From contig JAQBPN010000045.1 in NCBI GenBank assembly GCA_028287505.1, forward strand, positions 1 to 64,000: a DNA stretch of 64,000 bases, written 5' to 3'. Below, piece after piece: positions 17,500 through 26,976 of the stretch. The translations under genes were made by a program, and so were the position numbers. The notes beneath the pieces are model-generated. The model was not told the origin of the DNA. It was given only the letters and a program-made list of their open reading frames with translations, and did no database searches. Origin of the DNA: Fibrobacterota bacterium. Its GTDB lineage: Bacteria > Fibrobacterota > Fibrobacteria > UBA11236. The stretch's first letter is position 1, and each line of letters starts with the position of its first letter.

Positions 17500-17609
17500 C
17501 AAGGAGGGTTCCGTGCCGGTAAAACGTAATTTGACTCGATGGAAGCATCACCATGCCCTATTCTTTGGACTAATCGGGTACCACTGCTATTTAAAAGGGA
17601 TGTCGGTGT

Positions 17610-17846
17610 ATGAAGCTCATAAATGAGGCCGGAACCTATTACTTGGATGAAAACGGCCAACGGGTGGCCCTGACCTCCACGGACCTGAATCTTTTCAAAC
17701 AACTGACCCCCATGGGTCGGAAGGTGCGGCTGAGGCAAAGGGCCGTCGAAAGAATGGCGGAGGATAAGAACGATCTGGAAGCCCAGTTGATCATTTCCCT
17801 CTTCCAGCTTCCCGCCCGGGAATGGAGTTTCCTGGTTCCCGACTAG
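17610..17846 (+). CDS. Small hypothetical protein
   Basis: The 78-residue soluble protein begins MKLINEAGTYYLDENGQRVA, then a helix with regular spacing (STDLNLFKQLTPMGRKVRLR) and a charged helix (ERMAEDKNDLEAQLIISLF). AAGGGA lies about 9 bases upstream. Composition and codon use are gene-like (C/G-rich third positions). I see no known family. It stands between the DUF1206 gene and a lipoprotein gene, with an independent-looking start. Confidence 0.5.
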   Translation: MKLINEAGTYYLDENGQRVALTSTDLNLFKQLTPMGRKVRLRQRAVERMAEDKNDLEAQLIISLFQLPAREWSFLVPD

Positions 17847-17968
17847 CTTTCGGTCCCCAAATACCTCCAGCGTGTGACTTCGCACACACCTTCAGGCTCC
17901 GCTTCCAGGTTTACATCAAGATTTCTCCCGCCCCTCTCGATATAGAGAAAGGAACAGGGAGAACAAAG

Positions 17969-18835
17969 ATGAACAACAAGAAGCTCAACACCATCAAGAC
18001 CATAATCGCCCTCTCGGCGCCGCTCTTTTTCGCGCATTGCGGCCAGAATCCGGCCGGCCCCGCAGACCGCGAAAGCGCCGTTTCCAGCGAGGACGCGGGC
18101 GGAGTGGTGCATTCCACCATCCTGTTGGGCAAGGTGGGCGCCTTGGGCAAAACCTCCACCATCAACTTGAGCAAATTGATCCTGACGGCCGTTTCCAACG
18201 CCACTCCCGCGGACACCGTGAGGGATACGGCTTTGGTGAGCGGGAACGCGGCCGTGACCGTGGTGCGCAGCCTGACCCTGAAGCCCTTGAGGAATTGGAC
18301 CCTCAGCGCCAAAACCGTGGACGCCCTGGATTCGGTCATCCATTCCGGTACCACCGCCTCGTTTTTCGTGAAGCCGGCGGACACCACTGCGGTAAGCCTC
18401 AACCTGGCCTCCAAGTATTCCATGTACCAGGCCAATTTCAACAGCCTGCCGGACAGTATCGCCTCCACCACCGGCGCCGGCAAGGACAAGCTGAATGTGA
18501 AGCGCGTGGTCCTGAAAGTGGACGGCGTGGTCAAGGACGACTCCATCATGACGACGGGATATTTCGCCGGCGGCCAGAACGTCAGCGTGTACTTCGACTA
18601 TGTCGGCGTCGGCTCGCACACCGTGACCCTGGAAGCATACGGGGACTTGCACACCTATAGCGGCATCCTGTACACTGGAACCGCATCCCTCACCGTCGAC
18701 GCAGGCAACGACGCGACGCAGTCAGTGACCCTGGGATGGGTGGGACCCACCACGGGAACCGGAAAACTCTCGGTCACCTTGGGCAAGGTCGGCAAGGTCA
18801 TCGTGAACGGCACCCTGCCCGGTACCATCCTCTAG
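17969..18835 (+). CDS. Putative lipoprotein with beta-sandwich repeats
   Basis: The 288-residue protein starts at the ATG at 17969 with AGGGAG upstream. An earlier in-frame ATG at 17822 overlaps the previous gene and has no site. The lipobox is FFAHC (Cys24). The mature protein is Thr/Ser/Val-rich: TINLSKLILTAVSNATPADTV and a central KLNVKRVVLKVDGVV unit, then FDYVGVGSHTVTLEAYGD and a closing GTASLTVDAGND strand. This suggests two or three Ig-like domains. The GSHTVTLEA pattern is common in extracellular Ig folds. Single gene ended by a good terminator. Function unknown. Confidence 0.72.
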   Translation: MNNKKLNTIKTIIALSAPLFFAHCGQNPAGPADRESAVSSEDAGGVVHSTILLGKVGALGKTSTINLSKLILTAVSNATPADTVRDTALVSGNAAVTVVRSLTLKPLRNWTLSAKTVDALDSVIHSGTTASFFVKPADTTAVSLNLASKYSMYQANFNSLPDSIASTTGAGKDKLNVKRVVLKVDGVVKDDSIMTTGYFAGGQNVSVYFDYVGVGSHTVTLEAYGDLHTYSGILYTGTASLTVDAGNDATQSVTLGWVGPTTGTGKLSVTLGKVGKVIVNGTLPGTIL

Positions 18836-18886
18836 CCGACGACGTAAGATCAAAAGCGCTGGGGCTCCGAAAAAGGCGCCGGAAGC

Positions 18887-18926
18887 GCGAGAAGGGACGG
18901 CCACAGCGACCGTCCCTTCGCTTTTT
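18887..18926 (+). terminator. Intrinsic terminator
   Basis: GAAGGGACGG (18891-18900) pairs perfectly with CCGTCCCTTC (18910-18919), flanked by GCGA/GC that extend the stem, and is followed by TTTTT. It ends the lipoprotein gene on the plus strand. The convergent treY gene ends 34 bp beyond. Confidence 0.8.
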
Positions 18927-18959
18927 CCCGGGAGAGAATCCGCGCGAGGGCGCTGATTC

Positions 18960-21761
18960 TCAGGTTTGCCCTTCCAGCATGGCCGCGGGGAAGCGCGCCA
19001 GGATGTCTCCCACCGCCAGACCGCCGGCTTCCACTTGGAGCTCTTCGCCGGAAATGGCGTCCACCCAGCGCACGGGCGCGTCTCCGGGGACTTTCAGGCG
19101 CGTATCGCCCCATATCTCCCTGCCCAAGGGCATGCGGCCTTGCGGGACGAAGCCGGTGAGGAAACGCGGCATCACGGAAACGCACCAGTTCTTGCCGAAG
19201 GTGCGCGCGAAGGCGAGCACGCTGTCCTTGCGGGGGCCTTCCGCGCCCAAGGCGAGGTATTCGCCGTATTGGAACACGGAGGGCAGGGTGGCCCGGGTTT
19301 TGAGGGCGCGGTAGATGAGAAAGAGTTTGCATCGGCCGTCCTGGGGATGGTCCAGCATGTCCCGGAGCAGACCGGGGAGATCGCGGCCTTCCCGCTCGCG
19401 GATTTCCTCCAGCATCCGTTTCCGCACGCCGTAGTCCACCGGCCGGCGATTGTCCGGATCGACCAGGTTGAGGTCCCAGAGTTCATCGCCTTGGTAGAAA
19501 TCCGGAATGCCCGGGGAGGTGATTTTCAGCAGGGCCTGGGAGAGGCCGTTGAACATGCCGTAGAAGGCGACCTTGCGTTGGAAGGGGAGGAAGGAAGTCA
19601 GGAACGGGTTGTTGGGACGGGGGTCGAGGAGCTTGGAGAGATAGTCCAGGAACCCCTCCTCGTATTCGCGATCGGGTTTGAGCCAGACGGTGTGCACCTT
19701 GGCTTCCCGCACGGCTTTGACCAGGTATTCGTCCATGCGTTTCCGGAAAGCGGCCGCATCTCCGTCCTCGAAGGGCCAGGCGCCCACCAGGGTCTGGTAC
19801 AGGAAATATTCGTCGTTGCGATCGGGGACGAACTGGGAGTTGCGCCGGTGCTTGAACGCCTTGTTGATAGCGTGCCATTCGGCGACGTGGGCCTCCCATT
19901 CCGCGGGGAGCTCCGAGATCACGTTGATGCGGGCGCGCACGTCTTCGCCCCGTTTGGTGTCGTGGGTGGAGGTGGCATTCAGGGAGTGGGGCCAGGCGGC
20001 CAGGCGTTGCCGGTTGAAGGCATGGAACTCTTCCGGCGTGATCCCGAAGGTGTCCGGATTGCCGCCCACCTCGTTGAGGGAGATGAGCCGGTTGTATACG
20101 TAGAGGAAGGTATCCTCGATGCCCTTGGCCATCAGGGGGCTGGTGAATTGCTGCAGGCGCATGGCGAATTCGAGGGCGTTCTTCTTTTCCTCTTTGCCGA
20201 ATTCCGGGACGGTCTGGGCCAACAGCATGCGTTCGATGAAATCGAGTTCATGGACGTGGCTGGGCAGGCTGGCGCGCGCCTTCTCCATGGTCCAGGCGAT
20301 CACCTGGCGATCGCGCTCGTCGGCGCCGTCCTCGTTGATGTAGGTGCGGTAGACGGGGAAGTGCACGAAGGCTTCTTCCAGGGCCTTGCGGAACCCGGAC
20401 AGGGTGAAGTCCGAGGCGTGCGTGAAACGGCTGGCGATGGCCTTGAGCTGGTAGACCAGGTTCTCCAGGCCGCCGTAGAGATCCTTTTCGATCAGCAGCC
20501 GCTTATCCTCGTTGGCGATGGTGCCGCAGGAGAGTTGGATGCCGGTGAAGTTCCGGTAGGCCGAGTCCATCGTGTCGGAATTGGCGGTCATGCAGAAAAG
20601 CCCGTTGGCGGCGTTCAGGAACTCGTAGCCCGTGGTCCCCTGGATGGGCCAATTGGGCTTGAGCGGTTCGCCCGCCGCCAGGATCTTCTCCACCACCACG
20701 AAGGCTTCCGGCGCGCCTTCCCGCAGGCGTTGCAGGTATTGCTGGGGATGGTACAGGCCGTCGATATGATCGACGCGCAATCCCGTGACGATGCCGGAGC
20801 TGAGGAGCCGGTAAGGGAGGTGGTGCACGCGGTCGAACACCTCGCGGTCTTCCACGCGCAAGGAGATGAGATCGTTGACGGCGAAGAAGCGGCGGTAATT
20901 GATCTCCTCCACGCCCACGCGCCAGAACGCCAGGCGGTAGAACTGCTGGGCCAGCAGGGCCGAGAGCTTTTTGAAGCTGCCGGGATTGCCCTTGGAGCCG
21001 TTGTGGAGGCGGATGTTCTCGTCCATGAAGATGCGGATGACGGGATTGGATTCGTACAGCTCCCAGAGCATGGACTTGATGAAATGGATCTGATCGTCGC
21101 GCTCGCCGCTTTCGTTGCGGTCGGGAAGGTTTTTCAGGATGTAGAACACGCCCATGAGCTTGACGTAGTCGGGATGCTTCCGGTCCATGCGCTTGCGGAG
21201 CACCACCAGGTTGTTGCCCAGCACGTCCGCGTAGGAATCGATGCGCAGGGGAAAGGTGGTGGAGAAGTAGCGGATGGACAATCCGTGCTGGTTGAAGTCC
21301 AGGGTGATGTCCCCGTTTTCCAGGCACTCGCCGAAGAAGCCGCCCAGGATGGGGGCCAGCAGCTTGCCCTTCAGGCTTTCGTCGTGGTGGTTCCATTCGA
21401 TGTCGAAGAAGTTGATGTACTGGGACTGGGGCCCGTTCTCGAGCACGTCCATCAGCAGCCGGTTCTCGGAATGGTAGGCCATATGGTTGGGTACGATATC
21501 CTGCAGCCATCCCATGGAGCGTTCCCGCAGGTCCCGGGACAGGTTTTCCATCTCATCCACGGTTCCCAGCTCGGGGTTGATGGAATTGTGATCGACCACG
21601 TCGTATCCGTGGGCGCTTTCCTCCCGGGCCCTGAAAATCGGGGAGGCGTAGACGTCGGAGATGCCCAGATCGTGGAGATAAGGGACGATATCCCTGGCGG
21701 CCGCGAACCCGAAACCTTTGTTGAATTGCAGCCGATATGTCGAGAAGGGAAGACGGATCAT
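18960..21761 (-). CDS. treY: Malto-oligosyltrehalose synthase (GH13_26)
   Basis: This enzyme turns the reducing-end alpha-1,4 bond of a malto-oligosaccharide into an alpha,alpha-1,1 bond (EC 5.4.99.15). It is the first step of the TreY-TreZ route from glycogen to trehalose. The 933-residue cytosolic protein has the TreY-specific opening STYRLQFNKGFGFAAARDIV and YLHDLGISDVYASPI, and QDIVPNHMAY as region I. The nucleophile is D331 in GLRVDHIDGL, the acid is E358 in VVVEKIL, and the C-terminal NATSTHDTKRGEDVRAR carries the conserved His-Asp. The length is usual for the family. The partner treZ is not in the window, so the pathway must be completed elsewhere. It lies 87 bp downstream of the receiver gene. 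Confidence 0.95.
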   Translation of the reverse strand: MIRLPFSTYRLQFNKGFGFAAARDIVPYLHDLGISDVYASPIFRAREESAHGYDVVDHNSINPELGTVDEMENLSRDLRERSMGWLQDIVPNHMAYHSENRLLMDVLENGPQSQYINFFDIEWNHHDESLKGKLLAPILGGFFGECLENGDITLDFNQHGLSIRYFSTTFPLRIDSYADVLGNNLVVLRKRMDRKHPDYVKLMGVFYILKNLPDRNESGERDDQIHFIKSMLWELYESNPVIRIFMDENIRLHNGSKGNPGSFKKLSALLAQQFYRLAFWRVGVEEINYRRFFAVNDLISLRVEDREVFDRVHHLPYRLLSSGIVTGLRVDHIDGLYHPQQYLQRLREGAPEAFVVVEKILAAGEPLKPNWPIQGTTGYEFLNAANGLFCMTANSDTMDSAYRNFTGIQLSCGTIANEDKRLLIEKDLYGGLENLVYQLKAIASRFTHASDFTLSGFRKALEEAFVHFPVYRTYINEDGADERDRQVIAWTMEKARASLPSHVHELDFIERMLLAQTVPEFGKEEKKNALEFAMRLQQFTSPLMAKGIEDTFLYVYNRLISLNEVGGNPDTFGITPEEFHAFNRQRLAAWPHSLNATSTHDTKRGEDVRARINVISELPAEWEAHVAEWHAINKAFKHRRNSQFVPDRNDEYFLYQTLVGAWPFEDGDAAAFRKRMDEYLVKAVREAKVHTVWLKPDREYEEGFLDYLSKLLDPRPNNPFLTSFLPFQRKVAFYGMFNGLSQALLKITSPGIPDFYQGDELWDLNLVDPDNRRPVDYGVRKRMLEEIREREGRDLPGLLRDMLDHPQDGRCKLFLIYRALKTRATLPSVFQYGEYLALGAEGPRKDSVLAFARTFGKNWCVSVMPRFLTGFVPQGRMPLGREIWGDTRLKVPGDAPVRWVDAISGEELQVEAGGLAVGDILARFPAAMLEGQT

Positions 21762-21848
21762 GCGGCCTTTCAGGAGGATCCGCGCCGCGGAGCCCCGGGG
21801 ATAAATAAAATCCCGGGGACTATGGATACAACGGGATAGAAAGGCGGG

Positions 21849-22262
21849 TTAAAGCCGCCTGGAGGCGAGTTCTTTCCATTTAGGGCTGGATTCCCACACC
21901 CGGGAAACCCTCTCCAGGAGCAGCTCCTTGCTGAACGGCTTCCGGATATAGTCCGCGCCTTCCGGGCAGAGGTTCTGGGCCGAAAGGATTTCCGCCGAAT
22001 ACGCGGAGACGAACAAGACCTTGATCTGGCGCTTGATGGAACAGATGCGGTTCGCCAATTCCCGGCCGTGCATGTAAGGCATGATGATATCGGTGATGAG
22101 GATGTCTACGATGATGTCGGGTGAGGTTACCAGAGCCATGGCTTCGCGGCCGCCTTCCGCCTGGTACACCGTGTATCCGGCGGTTTCCAGATAGAGGCAG
22201 ATTAGTTCCCGGACGGACCGCTCATCATTCACGACCAATATTACCGGCTTCCTATTTTCCAT
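21849..22262 (-). CDS. Receiver-only response regulator
   Basis: This 137-residue CheY-like receiver has no output domain. The acidic pocket is N12-D13-E14, the phospho-acceptor is D58 (ILITDIIMP), and the conserved Lys is in YIRKPFSKELL. It lies downstream of a hybrid histidine kinase on the same strand (about 270 bp gap), so it may be a phosphorelay partner. Its REC sequence is close in style to the kinase's own C-terminal REC (LLITDMIMP). Output must come from protein-protein contact. Confidence 0.88.
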   Translation of the reverse strand: MENRKPVILVVNDERSVRELICLYLETAGYTVYQAEGGREAMALVTSPDIIVDILITDIIMPYMHGRELANRICSIKRQIKVLFVSAYSAEILSAQNLCPEGADYIRKPFSKELLLERVSRVWESSPKWKELASRRL

Positions 22263-22529
22263 AATCCGGAATCCGCCACGAGTCTTTCCCTGGTGTAATA
22301 ATATTCCCGACTTTGAAAAAAAAGTTCATACTTCCGAACCTTTCATCCGGATTGGTTTTCGCAAACCTGTTGAGAGCACGAATTAATACCACCCGGATTG
22401 GATCCGGGCGATCTGACTGTTCGCCATTCAATGTGTAGATAAATTTCTGGGAGCAGATATGGGAAAAATATTCCCGATGATTCAGACGGCGGAATTCCCG
22501 TTTTTTCGCAAAATTCGCGGAACGGGCGG

Positions 22530-24080
22530 TTATTTATCCAGGACCTGGCGGACAATCTGGGAAAGCTGCGCGGGGCTGAACGGTTTTTGCAGGAATTGGG
22601 CGCCCTTCTCGGAAAGGGCCTGGCGCACCAGGGAATGATCGGCATATCCGGAGATGTACAGCACCTTCAATCCCGGACACCGGGCCCGGGCGCGTTCCGC
22701 GAGCTTGGTGCCCGCCATGCCGGGCATGATCATATCCGTGATGAGGAGGTTCACCTGGAGGCCCGCGTCCAGATCCGCCAGGGCCTTTTCGCTGTCGCCG
22801 GTTTCGTGCACGGTGTAGCCGAGCAGCTCCAGGGCCCGCTTCACGAAGGTGCGCACCGGTTCCTCGTCCTCCACCAACAGTACGGATTCCTTGCCGCCCG
22901 GAGTGGCTTCCAGGGTGGCGGCTGCCGGCGACGCTACCCCGGCGGGCACGGCCATGGGAAGGAAGATCCGGAATATGGAACCCAGCCCGCTTTTGCTTTG
23001 CACGGTGATGTAACCGCCGCTCTGCTTGACGATGCCGTAGACGCTGGAAAGCCCGAGTCCCGTGCCGCTGCCGGCTTCCTTGGTGGTGAAAAACGGCTCG
23101 AAGATGCGGTCGCGCACCTCCGGACTCATGCCGCTGCCGTTGTCCTTGACCGCCAGCATCACGTAGGCGCCGGCCGGCGCGTCCCCGGGAGTCTCGTCCT
23201 GCGGGCCCGGGAGCTTGACGTTGGCTGTCTCCAGGTTCAGATGGCCCCCGTGGGGCATCGCGTCCCGGGCATTCACCGCCAGGTTCAGGATCACCTGGCT
23301 CATCTGTCCGGGATCGACCTTGACCAGGCCCAGATCCGGTTGCAGGCGGGCGGCCACGCTGATGTTTTCGTGGATCAGGCGGCGCAGGATCTTTTCCATC
23401 TCCGCCACCGCCGAGTTCATGTTCATCAGGGAGGGCAACAGCACGGTCTTGCGGCTATAGGCCAGCAACTGGGAGGTGAGGGCGGCGGCCCGTTCGCCGG
23501 AGCGCCTGATGCCGTCGATGTACTCGCGCAAATCGTCGGGGATGTCCTTGCGCGTCAGGGCCAGGTAGGCGAATCCGTTGATGGCGGTGAGCAGGTTGTT
23601 GAAGTCATGGGCGATGCCGCCCGCCAACTGGCCCACCGCTTCCATCTTTTCCGATTGGCGGAGCCGTTCCTGCACGCGCTTCAGTTCCGTGATGTTGCGG
23701 GCCACCACCAGGATATGCGTGACATTGCCCTCTTTGTCCTTGATGGGGGTCCAATGCTGCTCCAGGGTCTGGGGCGTGGACAGGGTATAGCTGGTGCTCT
23801 CGAAATGGATGGATCGATTGAAGGCGAGGACCTCGCGGGCTTTGGCGTCCCATACCCGGAACCCCTCGGGAGAGAGCCACTCCTCCAGAAGCTTGCCGAT
23901 GAGCTGGTCCCGCGTTTTCGGCGAGTTGGCGAAATAGGCATGGTTGGCGGCGAGGATGCGGTAACGTCCCGGGGCTTCCACCTTCATCACGCCGACGAGT
24001 TCGTCGATGCGCTCGAGGATGGTTTCCAACTGTTCCAGGGACAGCCCGGTGCTTTGGTCCTGGTTACCTTCGAAAGACAT
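22530..24080 (-). CDS. Hybrid histidine kinase (PAS-HisKA-HATPase-REC)
   Basis: This 516-residue cytosolic sensor kinase has a PAS fold (about 18-140, ending [18 protein letters not shown]) and a HisKA domain with the phospho-His H158 in [12 protein letters not shown]. The ATPase domain has N-box [16 protein letters not shown]1 VKDNGSGMS and G2 [13 protein letters not shown]. The fused receiver has acceptor D449 ([13 protein letters not shown]) and the Lys in FLQKPFS. The HDFNN subtype often works in phosphorelays. There is no membrane segment, so the signal is intracellular. The stand-alone receiver gene follows. Confidence 0.92.
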   Translation of the reverse strand: MSFEGNQDQSTGLSLEQLETILERIDELVGVMKVEAPGRYRILAANHAYFANSPKTRDQLIGKLLEEWLSPEGFRVWDAKAREVLAFNRSIHFESTSYTLSTPQTLEQHWTPIKDKEGNVTHILVVARNITELKRVQERLRQSEKMEAVGQLAGGIAHDFNNLLTAINGFAYLALTRKDIPDDLREYIDGIRRSGERAAALTSQLLAYSRKTVLLPSLMNMNSAVAEMEKILRRLIHENISVAARLQPDLGLVKVDPGQMSQVILNLAVNARDAMPHGGHLNLETANVKLPGPQDETPGDAPAGAYVMLAVKDNGSGMSPEVRDRIFEPFFTTKEAGSGTGLGLSSVYGIVKQSGGYITVQSKSGLGSIFRIFLPMAVPAGVASPAAATLEATPGGKESVLLVEDEEPVRTFVKRALELLGYTVHETGDSEKALADLDAGLQVNLLITDMIMPGMAGTKLAERARARCPGLKVLYISGYADHSLVRQALSEKGAQFLQKPFSPAQLSQIVRQVLDK

Positions 24081-24263
24081 GGCTGGTTTTGGGCCCTTCC
24101 CGTGACTCCCAAATTATACCTATCGCGGTCCATTCGCGGAATATCAAAGCGGGATATCGGGGGTAAAAGGGAGGATGAAAGGGGGAAGGGAAGGGGCGAA
24201 GCATGGAGGGGACACGCTCAACCACCGAACCCCCTTCCCCCAAAGGAAGCGGATCTGTTCCGG

Positions 24264-25547
24264 CTATTCGGCCGGGTCTGCCAGGGCGCCGGGTTCCGCT
24301 TGCAGCCGGTACAGGTATCGTCCGGAGGCGGTACCGGCCAGTTTGGCCACGGAATTGCCGGATTGGCCCGGTTCCGTGACGAAACGTACGGAACGGCCGT
24401 CCGGGGAGACTACGGAGAGGCGGTAGCCGCCGGGCGCCAGGGTAAGGGTCCGGGAAGCCAGATAACCGCTTTCCCGGTCCCGGGCGATGCGGCCGGCGCG
24501 GTTGGGCGCCACGATGCTGATGGGCACGACCTTGTCCAGGGTGGCGCCTTTGTTGGTGAATCCCTTGTTCATGGCCGAGAGCAGGATGCCTCCGGCGGTC
24601 TGGGTGGTCACCGCGTCCTGGCTCACCTGCCAGATCATCATGCCTCCCGCGCTTTGATCCACCACGTAGCCGGCCTTCTGCGAAAGCAGATCGGGGCCGT
24701 TGAACATGTATCCCTGGTAGTTGTTGGTGCCCGCCCCCAGGCTGGGGTTGGCCTTGTACATATCGGAATAGGTCATGGTGGCGCCGCCGGTCCTGCCGTA
24801 GAAGGGCACTCCCAGCACCAGTTTGGACTTGGAACCCGCCATGCTCCCGAAGGTGCCCATCTCGGAGACGGCCTGGTTATAGCTCGGGTCCCCGTTATCG
24901 TACGCCATGATGAGCACGTTGTCGGCCGCGTTCATGGCCGCGGAACCGTAGGCGGCGGCGGCTTCGCCGTTGACGCTGATGGTGACGATCAATCCCTTGG
25001 GCTTGAAGGCCGAGGAGATTTCCTGGACCAGGGAGGCCAGGTTGCCCTGGGCGCCCCCGGGAGGCGAGTAGGGGGATTCCCAGTCGATGTCCACGCCGGC
25101 CAGGCCGTTGCTGGTGCAGAAGGTGGCTGCCGAAGAGGCGAATTTCGCGCGCAGGTTCGCGTTGCCGGCCACGGTGCCGATATTGTCGGACCGCTCCGCC
25201 CCGCCTACGCCCAGGAGCACTTTCACGCCGCGGGTCTGGGCCCGATCGCGGACGTCGATCAGCTTCTGTCCGTTGACGCCGGGCTTCTGACCGCTGGTCG
25301 GCACGGTGGTGACGTACGTGTCCGTCAGATTGCCGTCCGCGGGCATCATGATGGAGAAGTAGATGACGTGGGTCAGCAGATCCAGCTGCGCGTTGGTCAG
25401 CATGGGGGTGAGATCGAAATCCGGATAGAAGCCGAAGATCTTCATCTTCTTCTGGGCGAAGGCGTTGGGCGCCAGGCAGGATGCGGCCAGGGCCAGGGCC
25501 AGGCCCAGTTTAAGGCGCCGGGCGGTGGGGAAAATCTTGCGCGTCAT
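24264..25547 (-). CDS. Secreted GH18 chitinase
   Basis: The 427-residue protein starts at the ATG at 25545-25547 (AAAGGA, 6 bases away). The signal peptide is about 1-31 (LGLALALAASCLAPNAFA). The GH18 barrel (about 35-320) has VKVLLGVGGAERS and the catalytic DIDWE (acid E157). The first Asp of the usual DGxDxDxE is Ala here (LAGVDIDWE), a tolerated change in some chitinases. MIWQVSQDA marks strand 8. The C-terminal 110 residues look like a type IX-type sorting region (GGYRLSVVSPDGRSV...GRYLYRL). It is 26 bp downstream of another GH18 gene on the same strand, so the two form an operon. Confidence 0.93.
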   Translation of the reverse strand: MTRKIFPTARRLKLGLALALAASCLAPNAFAQKKMKIFGFYPDFDLTPMLTNAQLDLLTHVIYFSIMMPADGNLTDTYVTTVPTSGQKPGVNGQKLIDVRDRAQTRGVKVLLGVGGAERSDNIGTVAGNANLRAKFASSAATFCTSNGLAGVDIDWESPYSPPGGAQGNLASLVQEISSAFKPKGLIVTISVNGEAAAAYGSAAMNAADNVLIMAYDNGDPSYNQAVSEMGTFGSMAGSKSKLVLGVPFYGRTGGATMTYSDMYKANPSLGAGTNNYQGYMFNGPDLLSQKAGYVVDQSAGGMMIWQVSQDAVTTQTAGGILLSAMNKGFTNKGATLDKVVPISIVAPNRAGRIARDRESGYLASRTLTLAPGGYRLSVVSPDGRSVRFVTEPGQSGNSVAKLAGTASGRYLYRLQAEPGALADPAE

Positions 25548-25573
25548 CAGATCCTTTCTTTGCATCCTTGGGC

Positions 25574-26749
25574 TCAATTCCGGCCGGGTTCGATCAGGTA
25601 TATGCCGGCGGCCGGCATGGACCGGTTTGCGCCGGAGGTTCCGTAGGTCGCCGACAGGCGGCCGTCGACGGCGCGGAGCCGGACCGAGGTTCCGTTTTCC
25701 GGGGAACCCTGGGAGGCGATCCAGGCCAGGGCGGGCGATCCCGAGCCGCCGGATGGATTCTTGCCGCCTTCGCGGGCCGTGATCCGCACGGCCGGAGCGG
25801 CCAGGCCTTGCTCGATGGCATCCAACAGGGATTTGGCGCCGGGGGAAGTGTCTCCGCCCAATTGCCAGATCATCACTCCGCCATAGGCTTGTTCCGCCAC
25901 GTAGGTGGCCTTCTTCTTGATGGTGACCGGACCGTTGAACCAGGTCTTGCCCACCGAGTCCGCGGCGGCGGCCAGTCCGGGATTGGCGTTCACGATATCC
26001 TTATAGTCCACGGCGGATCCGCCGGCGTTGAAGTTCTTGCCGTAAAAGGGAACGCCCATCACCACCTTGTCCTTGCGCACGCCCCGGTTCCGCCACCAGT
26101 AGTTGATGCCGAGCACGCCTTGCTGATACGTCGAATGCTGCCCCACCACGCTGCCCGGGAAGTCGCCGGTGAAATCGAAGGCCATGGCGGTATAGAAATC
26201 GGCGATGTCGACGGAACCCTTGGGAACCCAACGGCCTTTTTCATCGGTCGGCGCCAGTTCCAGGGTGATGAGCTTGGAGGCTCCTATGGAGGCCCGGATG
26301 GCCTTGAGGAGCAGGGTGAAGTTGGTGCTGTCGGTCGCGTTGGCCGGGAATTCCCAGTCGATGTCCACGCCGTCCGCCCCCGCGTCCACGATGGCCTTGC
26401 AGGCGCCCGCGAACGCGGAGCGGCCGGAAGCGCTGGCTGCCAGGGTGGGGAAGCCGGAAGAGTTGTTGGCCCCGCCGATGGAGGCGATGACCTTCACTCC
26501 GGCGCCATGGGCGGTGGAGATGACGTCGCCGGGAACCGACCCGGTGATCTGGCCGCCTCCGCCCGGATTCAGGAAGGCGTACATCAGATGGGTGATCTTA
26601 TCGTAACGGACGGAAGGGGGCGCCCAGGAGGTATAGAAGCCGAACACGGGAAGCTTCGGCTTGGCCTCCGCCGGCATCAGAAAAGCCGGGAGAAGAACTC
26701 CCGCCGCGGCGACGACGCGCGTGAATCCGGTTCGTGAGGTCCATTTCAT
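25574..26749 (-). CDS. Secreted GH18 chitinase
   Basis: The 391-residue exported enzyme starts at the ATG at 26747-26749 (GGGAG upstream). The signal peptide ends near LMPAEA (residue 29). The GH18 barrel carries VKVIASIGGANNSSGF and the complete motif DGVDIDWE (D126, D129, D131; acid E133), then AMAFDFTGDFPG and VVMGVPFYGKNF. The end of the barrel is MIWQLGGDT. About 80 C-terminal residues (VRLRAVDGRLSATYG, AAGIYLIE) resemble the sorting module of its neighbours. It is the first gene of the two-gene GH18 operon behind the promoter at 26827-26892. Confidence 0.94.
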   Translation of the reverse strand: MKWTSRTGFTRVVAAAGVLLPAFLMPAEAKPKLPVFGFYTSWAPPSVRYDKITHLMYAFLNPGGGGQITGSVPGDVISTAHGAGVKVIASIGGANNSSGFPTLAASASGRSAFAGACKAIVDAGADGVDIDWEFPANATDSTNFTLLLKAIRASIGASKLITLELAPTDEKGRWVPKGSVDIADFYTAMAFDFTGDFPGSVVGQHSTYQQGVLGINYWWRNRGVRKDKVVMGVPFYGKNFNAGGSAVDYKDIVNANPGLAAAADSVGKTWFNGPVTIKKKATYVAEQAYGGVMIWQLGGDTSPGAKSLLDAIEQGLAAPAVRITAREGGKNPSGGSGSPALAWIASQGSPENGTSVRLRAVDGRLSATYGTSGANRSMPAAGIYLIEPGRN

Positions 26750-26826
26750 AGCGTCTCCCAAGTACTCAAAAAAAGCCATTTGCCGCGATTCCCCGCTCGT
26801 TGGAAATACCTGTCGGTTACCCCTCT

Positions 26827-26892
26827 AACCTAGGCGCAATGAGAGTGAAAGTCTATGGAGCCCCGGAAAGAAGTGATGAAATCCTTTTCACC
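26827..26892 (-). promoter_or_regulatory. Promoter with upstream palindromic box, GH18 operon
   Basis: On the minus strand: a -10 TAGGTT (26827-26832), a 17-bp spacer, a -35 TAGACT (26850-26855), 15 bp, and then an imperfect palindrome at 26871-26892 (on the plus strand AGTGATGAA, then a 6-base centre, then TTCACC). The same elements with the same spacings occur at 37714-37779. Transcription would start near 26820, giving a leader of about 70 nt. The box position suits an activator. Confidence 0.6.
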
Positions 26893-26976
26893 GTCGATTG
26901 CGGTTTTCAGGCGAATTTAGGGGTATTGCAAGGGGTTTCGATCAAGATTTGAATCGGCCCGCGGGCGCCGGGCCCG

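Noticed and set aside
24264-25547. GH18 possibly inactive because the first Asp of DxxDxDxE is Ala.
   Set aside because: The residues most needed for catalysis (DIDWE with the acid Glu) are intact, and this position varies in active enzymes.
18966-25646. Very long open frames on the plus strand opposite treY, the histidine kinase and the GH18 gene (957 and 1019 codons), and a 932-codon one opposite the fibro-slime gene.
   Set aside because: They mirror well-identified genes, have no ribosome-binding site and a composition dominated by G/H/V/R. Long antisense frames are expected in GC-rich coding DNA.
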